Shown here: piece by piece, positions 50,265 through 59,137 of the stretch | How the letters are laid out: each line of letters opens with the position of its first letter | Position numbering within the stretch: position 1 is the first letter of the stretch | From: JAGAJR01 sp048463395 | Lineage (GTDB): Bacteria > Pseudomonadota > Alphaproteobacteria > RF32 > CAG-239 | DNA: 64,000 nt | Assembly: GCA_048463395.1 (NCBI GenBank) | Contig: DBFWPL010000023.1 | Coordinates: forward strand, 1-64,000 | Reading direction: 5' to 3' | The notes under the pieces: model-generated | Databases searched by the model: none | What the model was told of the DNA's origin: nothing | Seen by the model: the letters and a program-made list of their open reading frames with translations, nothing else | Made by a program: the position numbers and the translations under genes

Positions 50265-51296
50265 TTACCAAGGGAAAAACCACCCTTTCAGAATAGCAAA
50301 CCATCCTTGCTTTTGGGCAGGAACATCGCTTTTGCTATTCTCGGCAGACGAAACTTTCTGCAACTTGTTTTCTTCGGAAGACAAACCAATCACAGAAACC
50401 GTTTCTTTTTTCGGCTCCTCCTTCTCCTGTTCTTCATCTGCAATTTCCTCCCAAGTTGGAGACAAAAGATTACAATCATCCTCTTCAGCATACCACTCGC
50501 GATTCCCCATCTGGATGAAGTCATCATTATATTCGACATCCTCTTTGCTGCCTTCTCCCCACAAAACCGGCTGATACGCTTCAAAGCCATACAACTTGTA
50601 AAGCTGTTCTTTTTCGTCAAAGAATAAAACCGCATTGTCAAAATTCGCTTCGTCTTTACCGTCATAAAGCTTGACGAACTTAGTCGTCCCCTCATAGTTG
50701 CGGTAGTGTTGAACCACATCATTACCAAAAATTACGCGGAACCACTCACCGGAAACAGCCTCAAGAGACAAGGATCTGTTCGACTCAAAACAAACATCAC
50801 CTGCCCCGGAGAATATCTCATAGAGAGATTTTCCGTCCTCTGTTGTTTCCAGACATTCAAAGACAGCCGGTTCATCAGCATCTCTGGAGGAAAATGCAAC
50901 AGATTTATACGTTTTGAAGACCGGTTTTTGCTCTGAAAAATACAAAGCTTTCACAAAACCTCCGTCCTTTTGCAAAAAGACTTTGTTCTGAAACCAGCTT
51001 CCCAAAGCAACAATATCCTTTCCATTAATCAGAAAATAATTCACTCCGACCGAAAAAATGACAAAGTTATCCTCAACCACAGCATCATTATACTCAACCT
51101 TGTGGAGAATCTCCGACATATCTTCATTGAAAACAAAGATAAGTCCGCAATTATCACCTTTCCTAAGAGCAAAAACTCCGGGAGCCAAGTTACTAAAACG
51201 ACAACCTTCTTCAACAATCCGGCGAACCAAAAGCTCGGAATCTTCCTCAAGCAAAAAACTCTTCTTGCCTAAAGCCATAAATCTGTACGTTTTCAT
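50265..51296 (-). CDS. Beta-rich protein of unknown function (343 aa)
   Basis: The product has many short beta strands with aromatic residues and turns (F-A-L-R-K-G-D-N-C-G-L-I-F-V-F, N-Y-F-L-I-N-G-K-D-I-V-A-L-G), suggesting a propeller or WG-like repeat fold at about 20-240. An acidic region follows (about 245-300, many Glu/Asp), then Ser/Lys-rich linker and a hydrophobic end W-F-A-I-L-K-G-W-F-F-P-W. That C-terminal Trp/Phe-rich tail could bind membrane. ATG 51296 has no clear ribosome site; TTG 51302 is an alternative. No family recognised. It sits between rbfA and truB. Confidence 0.65.
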   Translation of the reverse strand: MKTYRFMALGKKSFLLEEDSELLVRRIVEEGCRFSNLAPGVFALRKGDNCGLIFVFNEDMSEILHKVEYNDAVVEDNFVIFSVGVNYFLINGKDIVALGSWFQNKVFLQKDGGFVKALYFSEQKPVFKTYKSVAFSSRDADEPAVFECLETTEDGKSLYEIFSGAGDVCFESNRSLSLEAVSGEWFRVIFGNDVVQHYRNYEGTTKFVKLYDGKDEANFDNAVLFFDEKEQLYKLYGFEAYQPVLWGEGSKEDVEYNDDFIQMGNREWYAEEDDCNLLSPTWEEIADEEQEKEEPKKETVSVIGLSSEENKLQKVSSAENSKSDVPAQKQGWFAILKGWFFPW

Positions 51297-51339
51297 ACGC
51301 AATAATAATTAAAAAGATTAAACACTTGCTATAGATTAC

Positions 51340-52059
51340 TCAATTAAACATCTTGTTTTTTAAAATCAGAAACAACTCAACCAACGTCCGACGATACGGT
51401 CTGCCTTTCCGGCTGAGCCGCCGCAAATGGCTGTCTGCTTTTCTGAGTTTTTTCACATAACCAGCATAATAGGGAGGTGCAGGAATAAACGCCCATTCAA
51501 CACCTGCTGCATCGCGAAGAATATAAACAGGATTAATACTTCCGCAATATTTCGAAGCAAAATATTTGCAATCAGAATCACTCCCGTCAGACCTCTTTGC
51601 CCAAAGCCGATAAGTTCCGGAACGCTCCACTTCCACCACAAGGAATTCTTTTTCTTCACTGTAAAAATAAGATGAGCCGAAAAGGCTCTTAATCTTACCA
51701 TCACAATCAAAAAAAGAAATTTTATAGCCTTTGTCCCGTTTAAAAACAAAAAAGTCGTCAACGGCCTTTCCTAATTTAAAAACTTCAATATCGTTTTCTT
51801 TGATACAGGACCAAACCGTCGTTTCAGGTTTCTGACATTCAAAAAACAAATAACCTTTTCGATAATGGAAATTCACCACATCGACAGCGATTAAAATCAT
51901 ATACGACTTCTTTTTCCTTTTATAGATATCCGTCAGTCCGTTCCTCTTTAAAGCAAAAATAAATCTGCCTTCTTTGGCAACGGATATGATTTCACCCGCA
52001 TTAACAAACTCTTTAACTGTTCTTTTTTCCATAAATATAGTTTTAATAGTTAATATCAT
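51340..52059 (-). CDS. Beta-rich basic protein of unknown function (239 aa)
   Basis: The product has a beta-rich core (about 15-190) with repeated strand patterns (G-R-F-I-F-A-L-K-R-N-G, F-F-D-C-D-G-K-I-K-S-L-F) resembling those of the adjacent 343-residue protein, and a basic C-terminal end (R-K-A-D-S-H-L-R-R-L-S-R-K-G-R-P-Y-R-R). No signal peptide. The start is uncertain: ATG 52059 or ATG 52032, neither with a clear ribosome site. It is 43 nt upstream of the other unknown gene, so they form a pair. No family recognised. Confidence 0.6.
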   Translation of the reverse strand: MILTIKTIFMEKRTVKEFVNAGEIISVAKEGRFIFALKRNGLTDIYKRKKKSYMILIAVDVVNFHYRKGYLFFECQKPETTVWSCIKENDIEVFKLGKAVDDFFVFKRDKGYKISFFDCDGKIKSLFGSSYFYSEEKEFLVVEVERSGTYRLWAKRSDGSDSDCKYFASKYCGSINPVYILRDAAGVEWAFIPAPPYYAGYVKKLRKADSHLRRLSRKGRPYRRTLVELFLILKNKMFN

Positions 52060-52189
52060 AATATCTAATCTCTGCCGAAGAGATTAAATCAAATTTTGAC
52101 AAAAATCAAGAGCTCTTGCTTAAACAAATTACACCTTAGACAAAACATTTCTTTAATAAACAACCACTTGCTCATTTACAAAGAGACAT

Positions 52190-52218
52190 AAAAAAAGGAC
52201 CATTAAGGTCCTTTTTTT
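52190..52218 (-). terminator. Terminator after rbfA
   Basis: GGACC (52197-52201) pairs with GGTCC (52207-52211) with A/T runs on both sides, directly at the end of rbfA on the minus strand. It separates the infB-rbfA part from the two unknown genes. Confidence 0.88.
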
Positions 52219-52598
52219 TAATTTTTTTTCAAATCCTGAGTCACTCTTGGATCTCTGAACAGCCTTTCCATCTTGTCAACTTGAGCAAAACTCTCATCTA
52301 TCCGGAAATTAATTTCAGGGACATACCGCAATTCGGTTTTAGCCCCGACAACTTTCCGAAAATGGTTGGCTGCCAACTGCAAAGCTTCACGCACTTCTTC
52401 ATTCTTATCATTCTGAGAAGTAATAAAATAAACATTACAGTATTTCAAATCAGGAGAAACTCTGGCTTCCATAATCGTAACCAAAACATTGATTCCTTCC
52501 AGATTCCGAACTTCTCCCCGTTCAATTTGTCCGGCAATAATTTTTTTTATCTCCTGCCCGACCCGTAATTGTCTTTGCGACGGCTCTTTTTCTGCCAT
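52218..52598 (-). CDS. rbfA: Ribosome-binding factor A
   Basis: The product of 126 residues has a KH-like fold with R-V-G-Q-E-I-K-K-I-I-A (11-21), V-T-I-M-E-A-R-V-S-P-D-L-K-Y-C-N-V-Y and L-R-Y-V-P-E-I-N-F-R-I-D. It helps mature the 30S 5' end of 16S rRNA. AAGGAATAAGAAT precedes the ATG. It follows infB by 31 nt. Confidence 0.96.
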   Translation of the reverse strand: MAEKEPSQRQLRVGQEIKKIIAGQIERGEVRNLEGINVLVTIMEARVSPDLKYCNVYFITSQNDKNEEVREALQLAANHFRKVVGAKTELRYVPEINFRIDESFAQVDKMERLFRDPRVTQDLKKN

Positions 52599-52629
52599 AT
52601 TCTTATTCCTTCAATAAATTGACACCCAA

Positions 52630-55101
52630 TTACAACGTTGCGGCAATTTCTTCCACTTCATAACATTCAATAAAGTCTCCGACCTGAATGTCATTGTAAT
52701 TTTCAAAGCTCATACCGCACTCATAACCGGACTTGACTTCTTTCACATCTTCTTTGAAGCGTTTAAGCTGGCCGAGACTTCCGTCATGAATAACCACATT
52801 ATCACGCAACAGACGAACTTTAGCTCCGCGTTTGACCAGTCCTTCCGTAACCATACAACCGGCAACTTTACCCACGCCGGTAATATTGAAGACATTACGG
52901 ATTTCGGCATAACCGAGGATTTTTTCTCTCAATTCAGGAGAAAGCATTCCCTCCAAAGCCTTCTTAATATCATCGGCAACGTCATAAATAATCGAATAAT
53001 AACGAATATCAACACCATCCTGACGAGCCATATCACGAGCATGAGGAATGGCACGAACATTAAAGCCGATAATAAACGCATTAGAAGCTTTAGCAAGCGT
53101 AACATCAGAATCTGAAATCGGACCGACGGCAGAATGCAGAACCTGAACACTTACTTCGTCATTGGAAAGCTTGTTAATCGTGCCTTCAATAGCTTCAATG
53201 GAACCTTGAACATCCGCTTTGATAATAACCGGAAGATGTTTGATTTCACCGGATTTAATCTTATCAAGCATTTGTTCCATAGCGGATTTCGCACTTTTAA
53301 CCAGTTTGGCCTCACGTTCCTTACGAATACGATATCCGGTAACTTCTTTGGCCTGATTTTCATCAGCGGCAACAATAAAATCATCACCGGCAGACGGAGT
53401 TCCCTGCAAACCGAGAACCTCAACCGGAGTTGCCGGACCTGCTTCAAAAACTTTCTGTCCGCGTTCGTTAAACATAGCTCTGACACGTCCCCACTCTTTA
53501 CCGGCAATACAAATATCACCGATACGCAGCGTTCCCTTCTGAACCAGAACCGTTGCAACGGAACCACGGCCTTTTTCCATTTTAGCCTCGACAACAGTAC
53601 CCTCGGCACCGCGAGACGGATTAGCTTTCAAATCCAAAATCTCAGCCTGCAGCAAAATAGCTTCCACCAATTTATCAATATTGATACGTTTTTTAGCCGA
53701 AACTTCCGCACACAAACACTCACCGCCCATTTCCTCAACAGCAATACCGTGTTGAAGGAGAGCTGTCTTAACTTTCATCGGATCGGCTCCCGGTAAATCG
53801 ATTTTATTAATAGCAACCACAATCGGAACTTCCGCAGCCTGAGCATGCCGAATAGCTTCAACCGTCTGCGGCATGATACCGTCATTGGCGGCAACGACCA
53901 AAACCACAATATCCGTTACCTTTGCACCGCGGGCACGCATTTCGGAGAATGCTTCGTGCCCCGGTGTATCGATAAACGTGATTTTATCTCCGGTTGAAAC
54001 TTCAATCTGATAAGCACCGATGTGTTGAGTAATACCACCGGCCTCACGGTCAGCCACGTTTGTTTCTCTCAAAGCATCCAACAGGGACGTTTTACCATGG
54101 TCAACGTGTCCCATAACCGTAACCACCGGAGCTCTCGGCAACAACTGGTCAGGGGTATCCTCCGGACCGCCGAGACCAAGCTCGACATCGCTTTCAGCCA
54201 CACGTTTTACTTTGTGTCCGAGTTCTTCCACCACAATTTGAGCGGTATCTGCGTCAATGGATTGGTTAATCGTGGCCATAACGCCCAAAGCCATCAGTTT
54301 CTTAATAACATCGGCACTTTTCTCAGCCATACGGTTAGCCAGTTCTTGAACTGTAATGATTTCAGGAATAATAACTTCTTTAAAGATTTTTTCCTGAGGC
54401 TGAACAGATTGGACAGGCTTCGGCTGTTTCTTCTTGAAACGGCGGCGACCGCCAAATCCGTAATCATCATCGTCATCATCTCCGCCAAAATTATGAACAT
54501 TAACCTTGCTGCTGCGTCTCTGCGGTTCAAAACTGCGTTTCATAACTTTCTTGCGTTCTTGTTCAAATGTATCTTCACGACTCAACGATTTCGAAGCATC
54601 TTTCTTAAATTTCCGATTATGAAAATCCTCATCATCGTCTTCATCATCTTCAAAATCTTTTGATTTTTTATCTTTAAGCTTCACAAAATGCTTTTCTTCC
54701 GCTTCTTTGGCTGCAACTTCCTGAGCTGATTTTACGGCAGCTTCTTTCTCAGCCTTTTCTTTAGCAGCGGCTTCTTCTACTTTGGCCTGCTCACGGGCTT
54801 TTTCTTCCTCTTCCCGCTGAATTCGGCGAAGACGCTCTTTTTCTTCTTCTTCAAGCTTGCGTTTAGCCTCATGTTCTTTGGCTTCGGCAATCAAACGCAG
54901 TTTAGCCGCCGTTGCCTCATCAATTTCCACCTTGGTTTCAACAGGGGCACTGGTATTAATCACTCTCTTTTTGCGGACTTCAACCTGCACAACTTTCTTA
55001 CCGTCGTTATTGCGTGATTTGGCCGTATCGCCCAACCCTTTAAGCGTAAGTGTTGATTTTCCCGATAATGTTAGTTTGTTATTTGCATTATCACCTGTCA
55101 T
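52630..55101 (-). CDS. infB: Translation initiation factor IF-2
   Basis: The product of 823 residues has a long charged N-terminus (about 40-230, Glu/Lys-rich with coiled coil), an IF2_N domain, and the G domain: G-H-V-D-H-G-K-T-S (about 331-339), D-T-P-G-H-E-A-F and N-K-I-D. Domains II-IV follow with the C-terminal fMet-tRNA binding part (Y-E-C-G-M-S-F-E-N-Y near the end). It brings initiator tRNA to the 30S subunit. Confidence 0.98.
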   Translation of the reverse strand: MTGDNANNKLTLSGKSTLTLKGLGDTAKSRNNDGKKVVQVEVRKKRVINTSAPVETKVEIDEATAAKLRLIAEAKEHEAKRKLEEEEKERLRRIQREEEEKAREQAKVEEAAAKEKAEKEAAVKSAQEVAAKEAEEKHFVKLKDKKSKDFEDDEDDDEDFHNRKFKKDASKSLSREDTFEQERKKVMKRSFEPQRRSSKVNVHNFGGDDDDDDYGFGGRRRFKKKQPKPVQSVQPQEKIFKEVIIPEIITVQELANRMAEKSADVIKKLMALGVMATINQSIDADTAQIVVEELGHKVKRVAESDVELGLGGPEDTPDQLLPRAPVVTVMGHVDHGKTSLLDALRETNVADREAGGITQHIGAYQIEVSTGDKITFIDTPGHEAFSEMRARGAKVTDIVVLVVAANDGIMPQTVEAIRHAQAAEVPIVVAINKIDLPGADPMKVKTALLQHGIAVEEMGGECLCAEVSAKKRINIDKLVEAILLQAEILDLKANPSRGAEGTVVEAKMEKGRGSVATVLVQKGTLRIGDICIAGKEWGRVRAMFNERGQKVFEAGPATPVEVLGLQGTPSAGDDFIVAADENQAKEVTGYRIRKEREAKLVKSAKSAMEQMLDKIKSGEIKHLPVIIKADVQGSIEAIEGTINKLSNDEVSVQVLHSAVGPISDSDVTLAKASNAFIIGFNVRAIPHARDMARQDGVDIRYYSIIYDVADDIKKALEGMLSPELREKILGYAEIRNVFNITGVGKVAGCMVTEGLVKRGAKVRLLRDNVVIHDGSLGQLKRFKEDVKEVKSGYECGMSFENYNDIQVGDFIECYEVEEIAATL

Positions 55102-55135
55102 TATTGTTTTATCTCCGTATCTTTACAAAAAAACT

Positions 55136-55705
55136 CTATGAATTCAAAAAGACTTGCAATTTCTTAAACTCATCATAAACTGTTTTGGACATTTCGCTTT
55201 TCAGAAAAGCAACATGAACCGTATTAACTCTATTTAATGCCTTATCCAACTCCTCAACATCATACAGAACAAAGACTTCCAAATCCTTCGCCAAAGAAAC
55301 CATTTTTTCATGACCGTCGTTTCCGGCGTCTTTAGCTTCTAAAATAAAAGCCGCTTTATTTTTTATAAGAGCTTCTTTAACTTTTTCAAAACCGGTAACT
55401 AAAACGCCCGCTTTTTTTGCCAAACAGATAAAGTCTAACCCTTTTTTCCTTAAAATTTTCTCAACCAAATCAACTAATTGATTGTCAGCATGCACTTTCT
55501 TCCGGATTGCTTTTGAAAATAACCCTTTTTCAATAGCCGTCTGCAAATCTTTTTTCGAATTAGAAACAAAAATTCCCCGCCCCGGAAGCTTTTTCTTAAA
55601 ATCCGGAACCACCGTATTGTCCGGAGCAATTGTAAAACGTAAAAGCTCTTCTTTGCTTTTTACTTCTCCGCAGACAATACATTTTCGCTCTTCTTCGTTC
55701 TTCAT
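55136..55705 (-). CDS. ylxR: YlxR/L7Ae-type RNA-binding protein
   Basis: The product of 189 residues fuses a YlxR (DUF448) domain (about 1-80: E-R-K-C-I-V-C-G and L-P-G-R-G-I-F-V) to an L7Ae/L30e-like domain (about 85-185: L-A-K-K-A-G-V-L-V-T-G, A-F-I-L-E-A-K-D-A). Such fusions are common in Alphaproteobacteria between nusA and infB, as here. It is probably a nucleic-acid-binding protein tied to the nus operon; the precise role is not settled. Confidence 0.93.
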   Translation of the reverse strand: MKNEEERKCIVCGEVKSKEELLRFTIAPDNTVVPDFKKKLPGRGIFVSNSKKDLQTAIEKGLFSKAIRKKVHADNQLVDLVEKILRKKGLDFICLAKKAGVLVTGFEKVKEALIKNKAAFILEAKDAGNDGHEKMVSLAKDLEVFVLYDVEELDKALNRVNTVHVAFLKSEMSKTVYDEFKKLQVFLNS

Positions 55706-55794
55706 TTTTTATCGCCTCATTCTTCCGAAATAATTTCCGGAAAAGGAACAGAGAGGCTTTGAACAACAAAACCGCTCTGTCCTCCCCGTCAAAA

Positions 55795-57312
55795 TTATTC
55801 TTCGGCAAACCAATGTTCACGGGCAGCCATGATAATTCTGTTGGCCTCAACTTCGGAAAGCGAGTTTTCGCCCAAGAGTTCAATCAACTCATCACTGGCC
55901 AAATCAGCCAAATCATCAATTGTTTTAACCCCTTTTTCAGCCAAAGTCAAAATCATATCCTGATCCAAACCGGAAACTTCTTTAAGTTTGTCATCAATAC
56001 CCAGTGTTTTGCTCTTGGAAGCAAATTCTTTGTTTCTCTTTTCAATAAATTCTTTGGCACGATTTTGCAACTCGGAAGCGACATCCTCGTCAAAACCTTC
56101 GATTTCAGCCAATTCTGACAACGGAACCAAAGCCACTTCGTCAACAGTAGAGAAACCTTCGGCAATCAACAGATGAGCAATCATTTCATCTACATCCAAA
56201 GCTTCCATAAATCTCTGAGAACGAACTTTATTTTCGTTAGAACGACGTTCCTGCTCCTGCTCTTCGGTCAAAACATCAATATCACAACCCAAAAGCTGAG
56301 AAGCCAGTTTTACGTTCTGACCGCGGCGGCCGATGGCAATAGAGAATTGTTCTTTCGGAACCACAACCTCAATACGGCCGTTTTCTTCATCCAAAACCAC
56401 TTTGGTAACCTCTGCCGGAGCCAAAGCACTGACAATATACTGGGCTTTGTCTTCGGAATAAGGGACAATATCAATCTTTTCGCCTTGCAATTCCGTAACA
56501 ACCGCCTGAACACGAATACCGCGTAACCCAACACAGGCTCCGACCGCATCAACCGTCATATCATCTGCTTTAACGGCAATTTTGGCTTTAGATCCCGGAT
56601 CACGGGCAACACCCATGATTTTAACCAAACCGTCATAGATTTCCGGAACTTCCTGAGTAAACAACTTAGCCATAAATTCCGGACAGGTACGAGACAAGAA
56701 AATTTGCGGTCCCTTGTTTTCACGACGAACTTCCAAAACATACGCACGGATACGATCTCCGTTTTTGAATTTTTCTCTCGGAATAATTTCATCGCGACGC
56801 AAAATAGCTTCTGTCTTGCCAATATCCAAAACCACATTGCCGAACTCGATTCTTTTAATCGTTCCGTTAACAATTGTGCCGACTTTTTCCTTGTATTCTT
56901 CATACTGCTTATTGCGTTCGGCATCACGAACCTTTTGAACAATCACTTGCTTTGCTGTCTGAGCGGCAATACGGCCAAAATCAATCGGAGGCAGTTCATC
57001 AATAATAAACTCGCCGACTTTGGCATTGCTGTCATAAAGTTTGGCATCTTCCAAAGAAAGCTGAGTAACTTCATTTTCGATAACGGCATCATCGGCAACG
57101 ACTTCACGATATCGGGCTAACGTAATGGCTCCCGTTTTACGATCAATATTGGCTCTGATATCATGTTCAAAACCATATTTGGAACGTCCTGCCTTCTGAA
57201 TGGCGATTTCCATCGCCTGAAAAACATCTTCTTTATCAATATTTTTCTCTCTGGCGACAGTATCAGCAACGAGAATAATTTCAGGTCTTGGCATACTTTC
57301 AATATTTTGCAT
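55795..57312 (-). CDS. nusA: Transcription termination/antitermination protein NusA
   Basis: The product of 505 residues has an N-terminal RNA polymerase-binding domain, an S1 domain (V-G-T-I-V-N-G-T-I-K-R-I-E-F-G), two KH domains (with G-L-R-G-I-R-V-Q and A-I-G-R-R-G-Q-N-V-K-L-A) and a C-terminal region with helix-hairpin-helix repeats (G-V-K-T-I-D-D-L-A-D-L). AGAGGATTACA precedes the ATG. It follows rimP by 20 nt. Confidence 0.98.
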   Translation of the reverse strand: MQNIESMPRPEIILVADTVAREKNIDKEDVFQAMEIAIQKAGRSKYGFEHDIRANIDRKTGAITLARYREVVADDAVIENEVTQLSLEDAKLYDSNAKVGEFIIDELPPIDFGRIAAQTAKQVIVQKVRDAERNKQYEEYKEKVGTIVNGTIKRIEFGNVVLDIGKTEAILRRDEIIPREKFKNGDRIRAYVLEVRRENKGPQIFLSRTCPEFMAKLFTQEVPEIYDGLVKIMGVARDPGSKAKIAVKADDMTVDAVGACVGLRGIRVQAVVTELQGEKIDIVPYSEDKAQYIVSALAPAEVTKVVLDEENGRIEVVVPKEQFSIAIGRRGQNVKLASQLLGCDIDVLTEEQEQERRSNENKVRSQRFMEALDVDEMIAHLLIAEGFSTVDEVALVPLSELAEIEGFDEDVASELQNRAKEFIEKRNKEFASKSKTLGIDDKLKEVSGLDQDMILTLAEKGVKTIDDLADLASDELIELLGENSLSEVEANRIIMAAREHWFAEE

Positions 57313-57332
57313 TGTAATCCTCTTAGGTTAAG

Positions 57333-57851
57333 TTACTCTTGAATACCGGCAAGAATTTCTTCCGGCAGATCTTGTTCATAAGCTTTCAGCATTTCATCGG
57401 TAATGATTAACTTTGCTTTAGCAACGTTTTCGTACGGAATAACATATTCCGTACCATCCATATCAAAATGGATATTATTTTTGTCATCAACGCTCAAAAT
57501 TTTACCTTTGAAACGTTTGCGTTTTTCGACTTCCACCGAAGTCTCCAGCTTTGCTTCAGAACCGGCAAAGCGTTGAAAATGTTCTAATGTTACCAACGGA
57601 CGGTCAAGCCCCGGAGAACTTACTTCCAAAGAATAACGGTCTTTAATCGGATCTTTTTCATCCAAAACTTCTGAAATCGCCCGACTGGCTCTGGCACAAT
57701 CTTCAACCACAATGTCTTTGCGGTCCTTCCGTTCAATCATAATCTGCAAAGTCGGATTCGCCTGACCGATAGTCAGAATTCTGACCACGTCAAATCCAAG
57801 CCCGTCAATAACCGGCTCCAATAAGTCCTGTAAAGGGTGTTTATTCTGCAT
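57333..57851 (-). CDS. rimP: Ribosome maturation factor RimP
   Basis: The product of 172 residues has the N-terminal RimP domain (G-L-G-F-D-V-V-R-I, then I-V-E-D-C-A-R-A-S-R-A-I) and the C-terminal SH3-like part. The stretch Y-S-L-E-V-S-S-P-G-L-D-R-P-L is the family signature. It aids 30S assembly. ATG 57851 has AAGGAAG 6 nt upstream. A terminator-like hairpin ends just before this site. Confidence 0.96.
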   Translation of the reverse strand: MQNKHPLQDLLEPVIDGLGFDVVRILTIGQANPTLQIMIERKDRKDIVVEDCARASRAISEVLDEKDPIKDRYSLEVSSPGLDRPLVTLEHFQRFAGSEAKLETSVEVEKRKRFKGKILSVDDKNNIHFDMDGTEYVIPYENVAKAKLIITDEMLKAYEQDLPEEILAGIQE

Positions 57852-57868
57852 CAATAACTTCCTTGTAA

Positions 57869-57894
57869 CAAAAAAGCGGGGTTTTTGGCCCCAC
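57869..57894 (-). terminator. Terminator or attenuator before rimP
   Basis: On the minus strand GUGGGG pairs with CCCCGC (57889-57894 with 57876-57881) around a 7-nt loop and is followed by a U run (57869-57875). It ends about 7 nt before the rimP ribosome site and 85 nt after the lptG stop. Confidence 0.85.
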
Positions 57895-57978
57895 TCTCAA
57901 AATCATTTATGAAAGAATACAACTGATATAACACACAAACTTTTTAAAATCCAGTACTTTTTTAAGAAAACACCACTT

Positions 57979-59088
57979 TTACCCATCTTCAAGATGCAAA
58001 AGAACAGATACGGCTATCAGTGTTACAATCAAAGTCGGCGTCCATACCGCCAAAACCGCAGGGATATAGCCGTTCAAACCAAAAGCATAAATCACCTGCG
58101 ACAGAAAATAAACCGCAAAACCCGTAGAAACACCACCGACAATCAAAAACATCACCCCGCCTTTGCGGTTATTCGGACGCAAAGCAAAAACCGCCGCCAC
58201 CAAAACCATAGCACAAAGTAAAAACGGCGACGCCAACAGCGACATATACCGCATATTGTGTTTTAACGCCGAGAAACCCGACATCTCATAAAAACGGATG
58301 GTCCCCGGAAGCTTCCAAAAAGAAATGGATTCCGGATCAATAAAGTTTTCCTTAATCCTATCTAACGTCAAAGAGGTTTTATACTTAACATTGTTCAAAA
58401 CGATTGTCGGTTTTCCGGCTTCAAAAACCTTAAGGTCTTTCAACTCAAAATCATTTTTTTTATCCAATGTCGCGGCAAAAGCCTCTACCCGACGTATCAT
58501 CTGAGAATTTCTGTCCATTTCCAGAATACTCACATCTCGGAATAACAGATTTTTACCTTCCTGACGAATGGACTTTGCCTGCAAAACCAAAAATTTGTTT
58601 TCATCAATCGCCTCTCTGGTCCAAAGCCCCTTGTCCGTAAACAAAACCGCGTTTTGATTGCGTGTCTTCAAACGATAATCCATCGTCTCATACATCTCAT
58701 AAAGCTTGGAAGAAATCGGATTAACCAACGTGATATTAATGACGCCTATAACAAACGTTGCCACAAGAACCGGAGCCAAAAAACCCCAAATGGAAACTCC
58801 CGCCGCCCGAATAATGACAAATTCGCTGGTTTTGCTCAGTTTCCAAAAAGTAATCATGGCCGCAATCATCATCACGAAAGGAAAAACCATGTCGACTGTT
58901 TTCGGAAGCTTGGTAAAAGCCATTTGCAGCACAAATCCGAACGTAACCTCGTCATGACCGGACACCCGCCGGAGAAGTTCAATAATTTCAAACATAAAAA
59001 CAACGCTCAAAACCGTAAGCAAAACCCCCAGAAAACTGAAGACAATCTGCTTTATCAAATAGGTTCCGAGAATAGTGTTTGGTTTCAT
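57979..59088 (-). CDS. lptG: LPS export permease LptG
   Basis: The product of 369 residues has the LptF/LptG layout: membrane segments at about 12-34, 60-85, 100-125 and three more near the C-terminus, with a periplasmic beta-jellyroll between (about 135-265). With LptF and LptB it extracts LPS from the inner membrane. LptG is the better call because of length and the S-E-F-V-I-I-R-A-A-G-V-S motif, but LptF is possible. Its usual neighbour lptF is not in this window. ATG 59088 is preferred over GTG 59091. Confidence 0.88.
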   Translation of the reverse strand: MKPNTILGTYLIKQIVFSFLGVLLTVLSVVFMFEIIELLRRVSGHDEVTFGFVLQMAFTKLPKTVDMVFPFVMMIAAMITFWKLSKTSEFVIIRAAGVSIWGFLAPVLVATFVIGVINITLVNPISSKLYEMYETMDYRLKTRNQNAVLFTDKGLWTREAIDENKFLVLQAKSIRQEGKNLLFRDVSILEMDRNSQMIRRVEAFAATLDKKNDFELKDLKVFEAGKPTIVLNNVKYKTSLTLDRIKENFIDPESISFWKLPGTIRFYEMSGFSALKHNMRYMSLLASPFLLCAMVLVAAVFALRPNNRKGGVMFLIVGGVSTGFAVYFLSQVIYAFGLNGYIPAVLAVWTPTLIVTLIAVSVLLHLEDG

Positions 59089-59137
59089 CACAAGGCTTTC
59101 AATTTAAAAAATTTTTACCAAGATACAAAAAAATCAT

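Noticed and set aside
53134..53796. Long plus-strand frame inside infB
   Set aside because: It is antisense to the conserved IF2 coding region and shows no recognisable domain.
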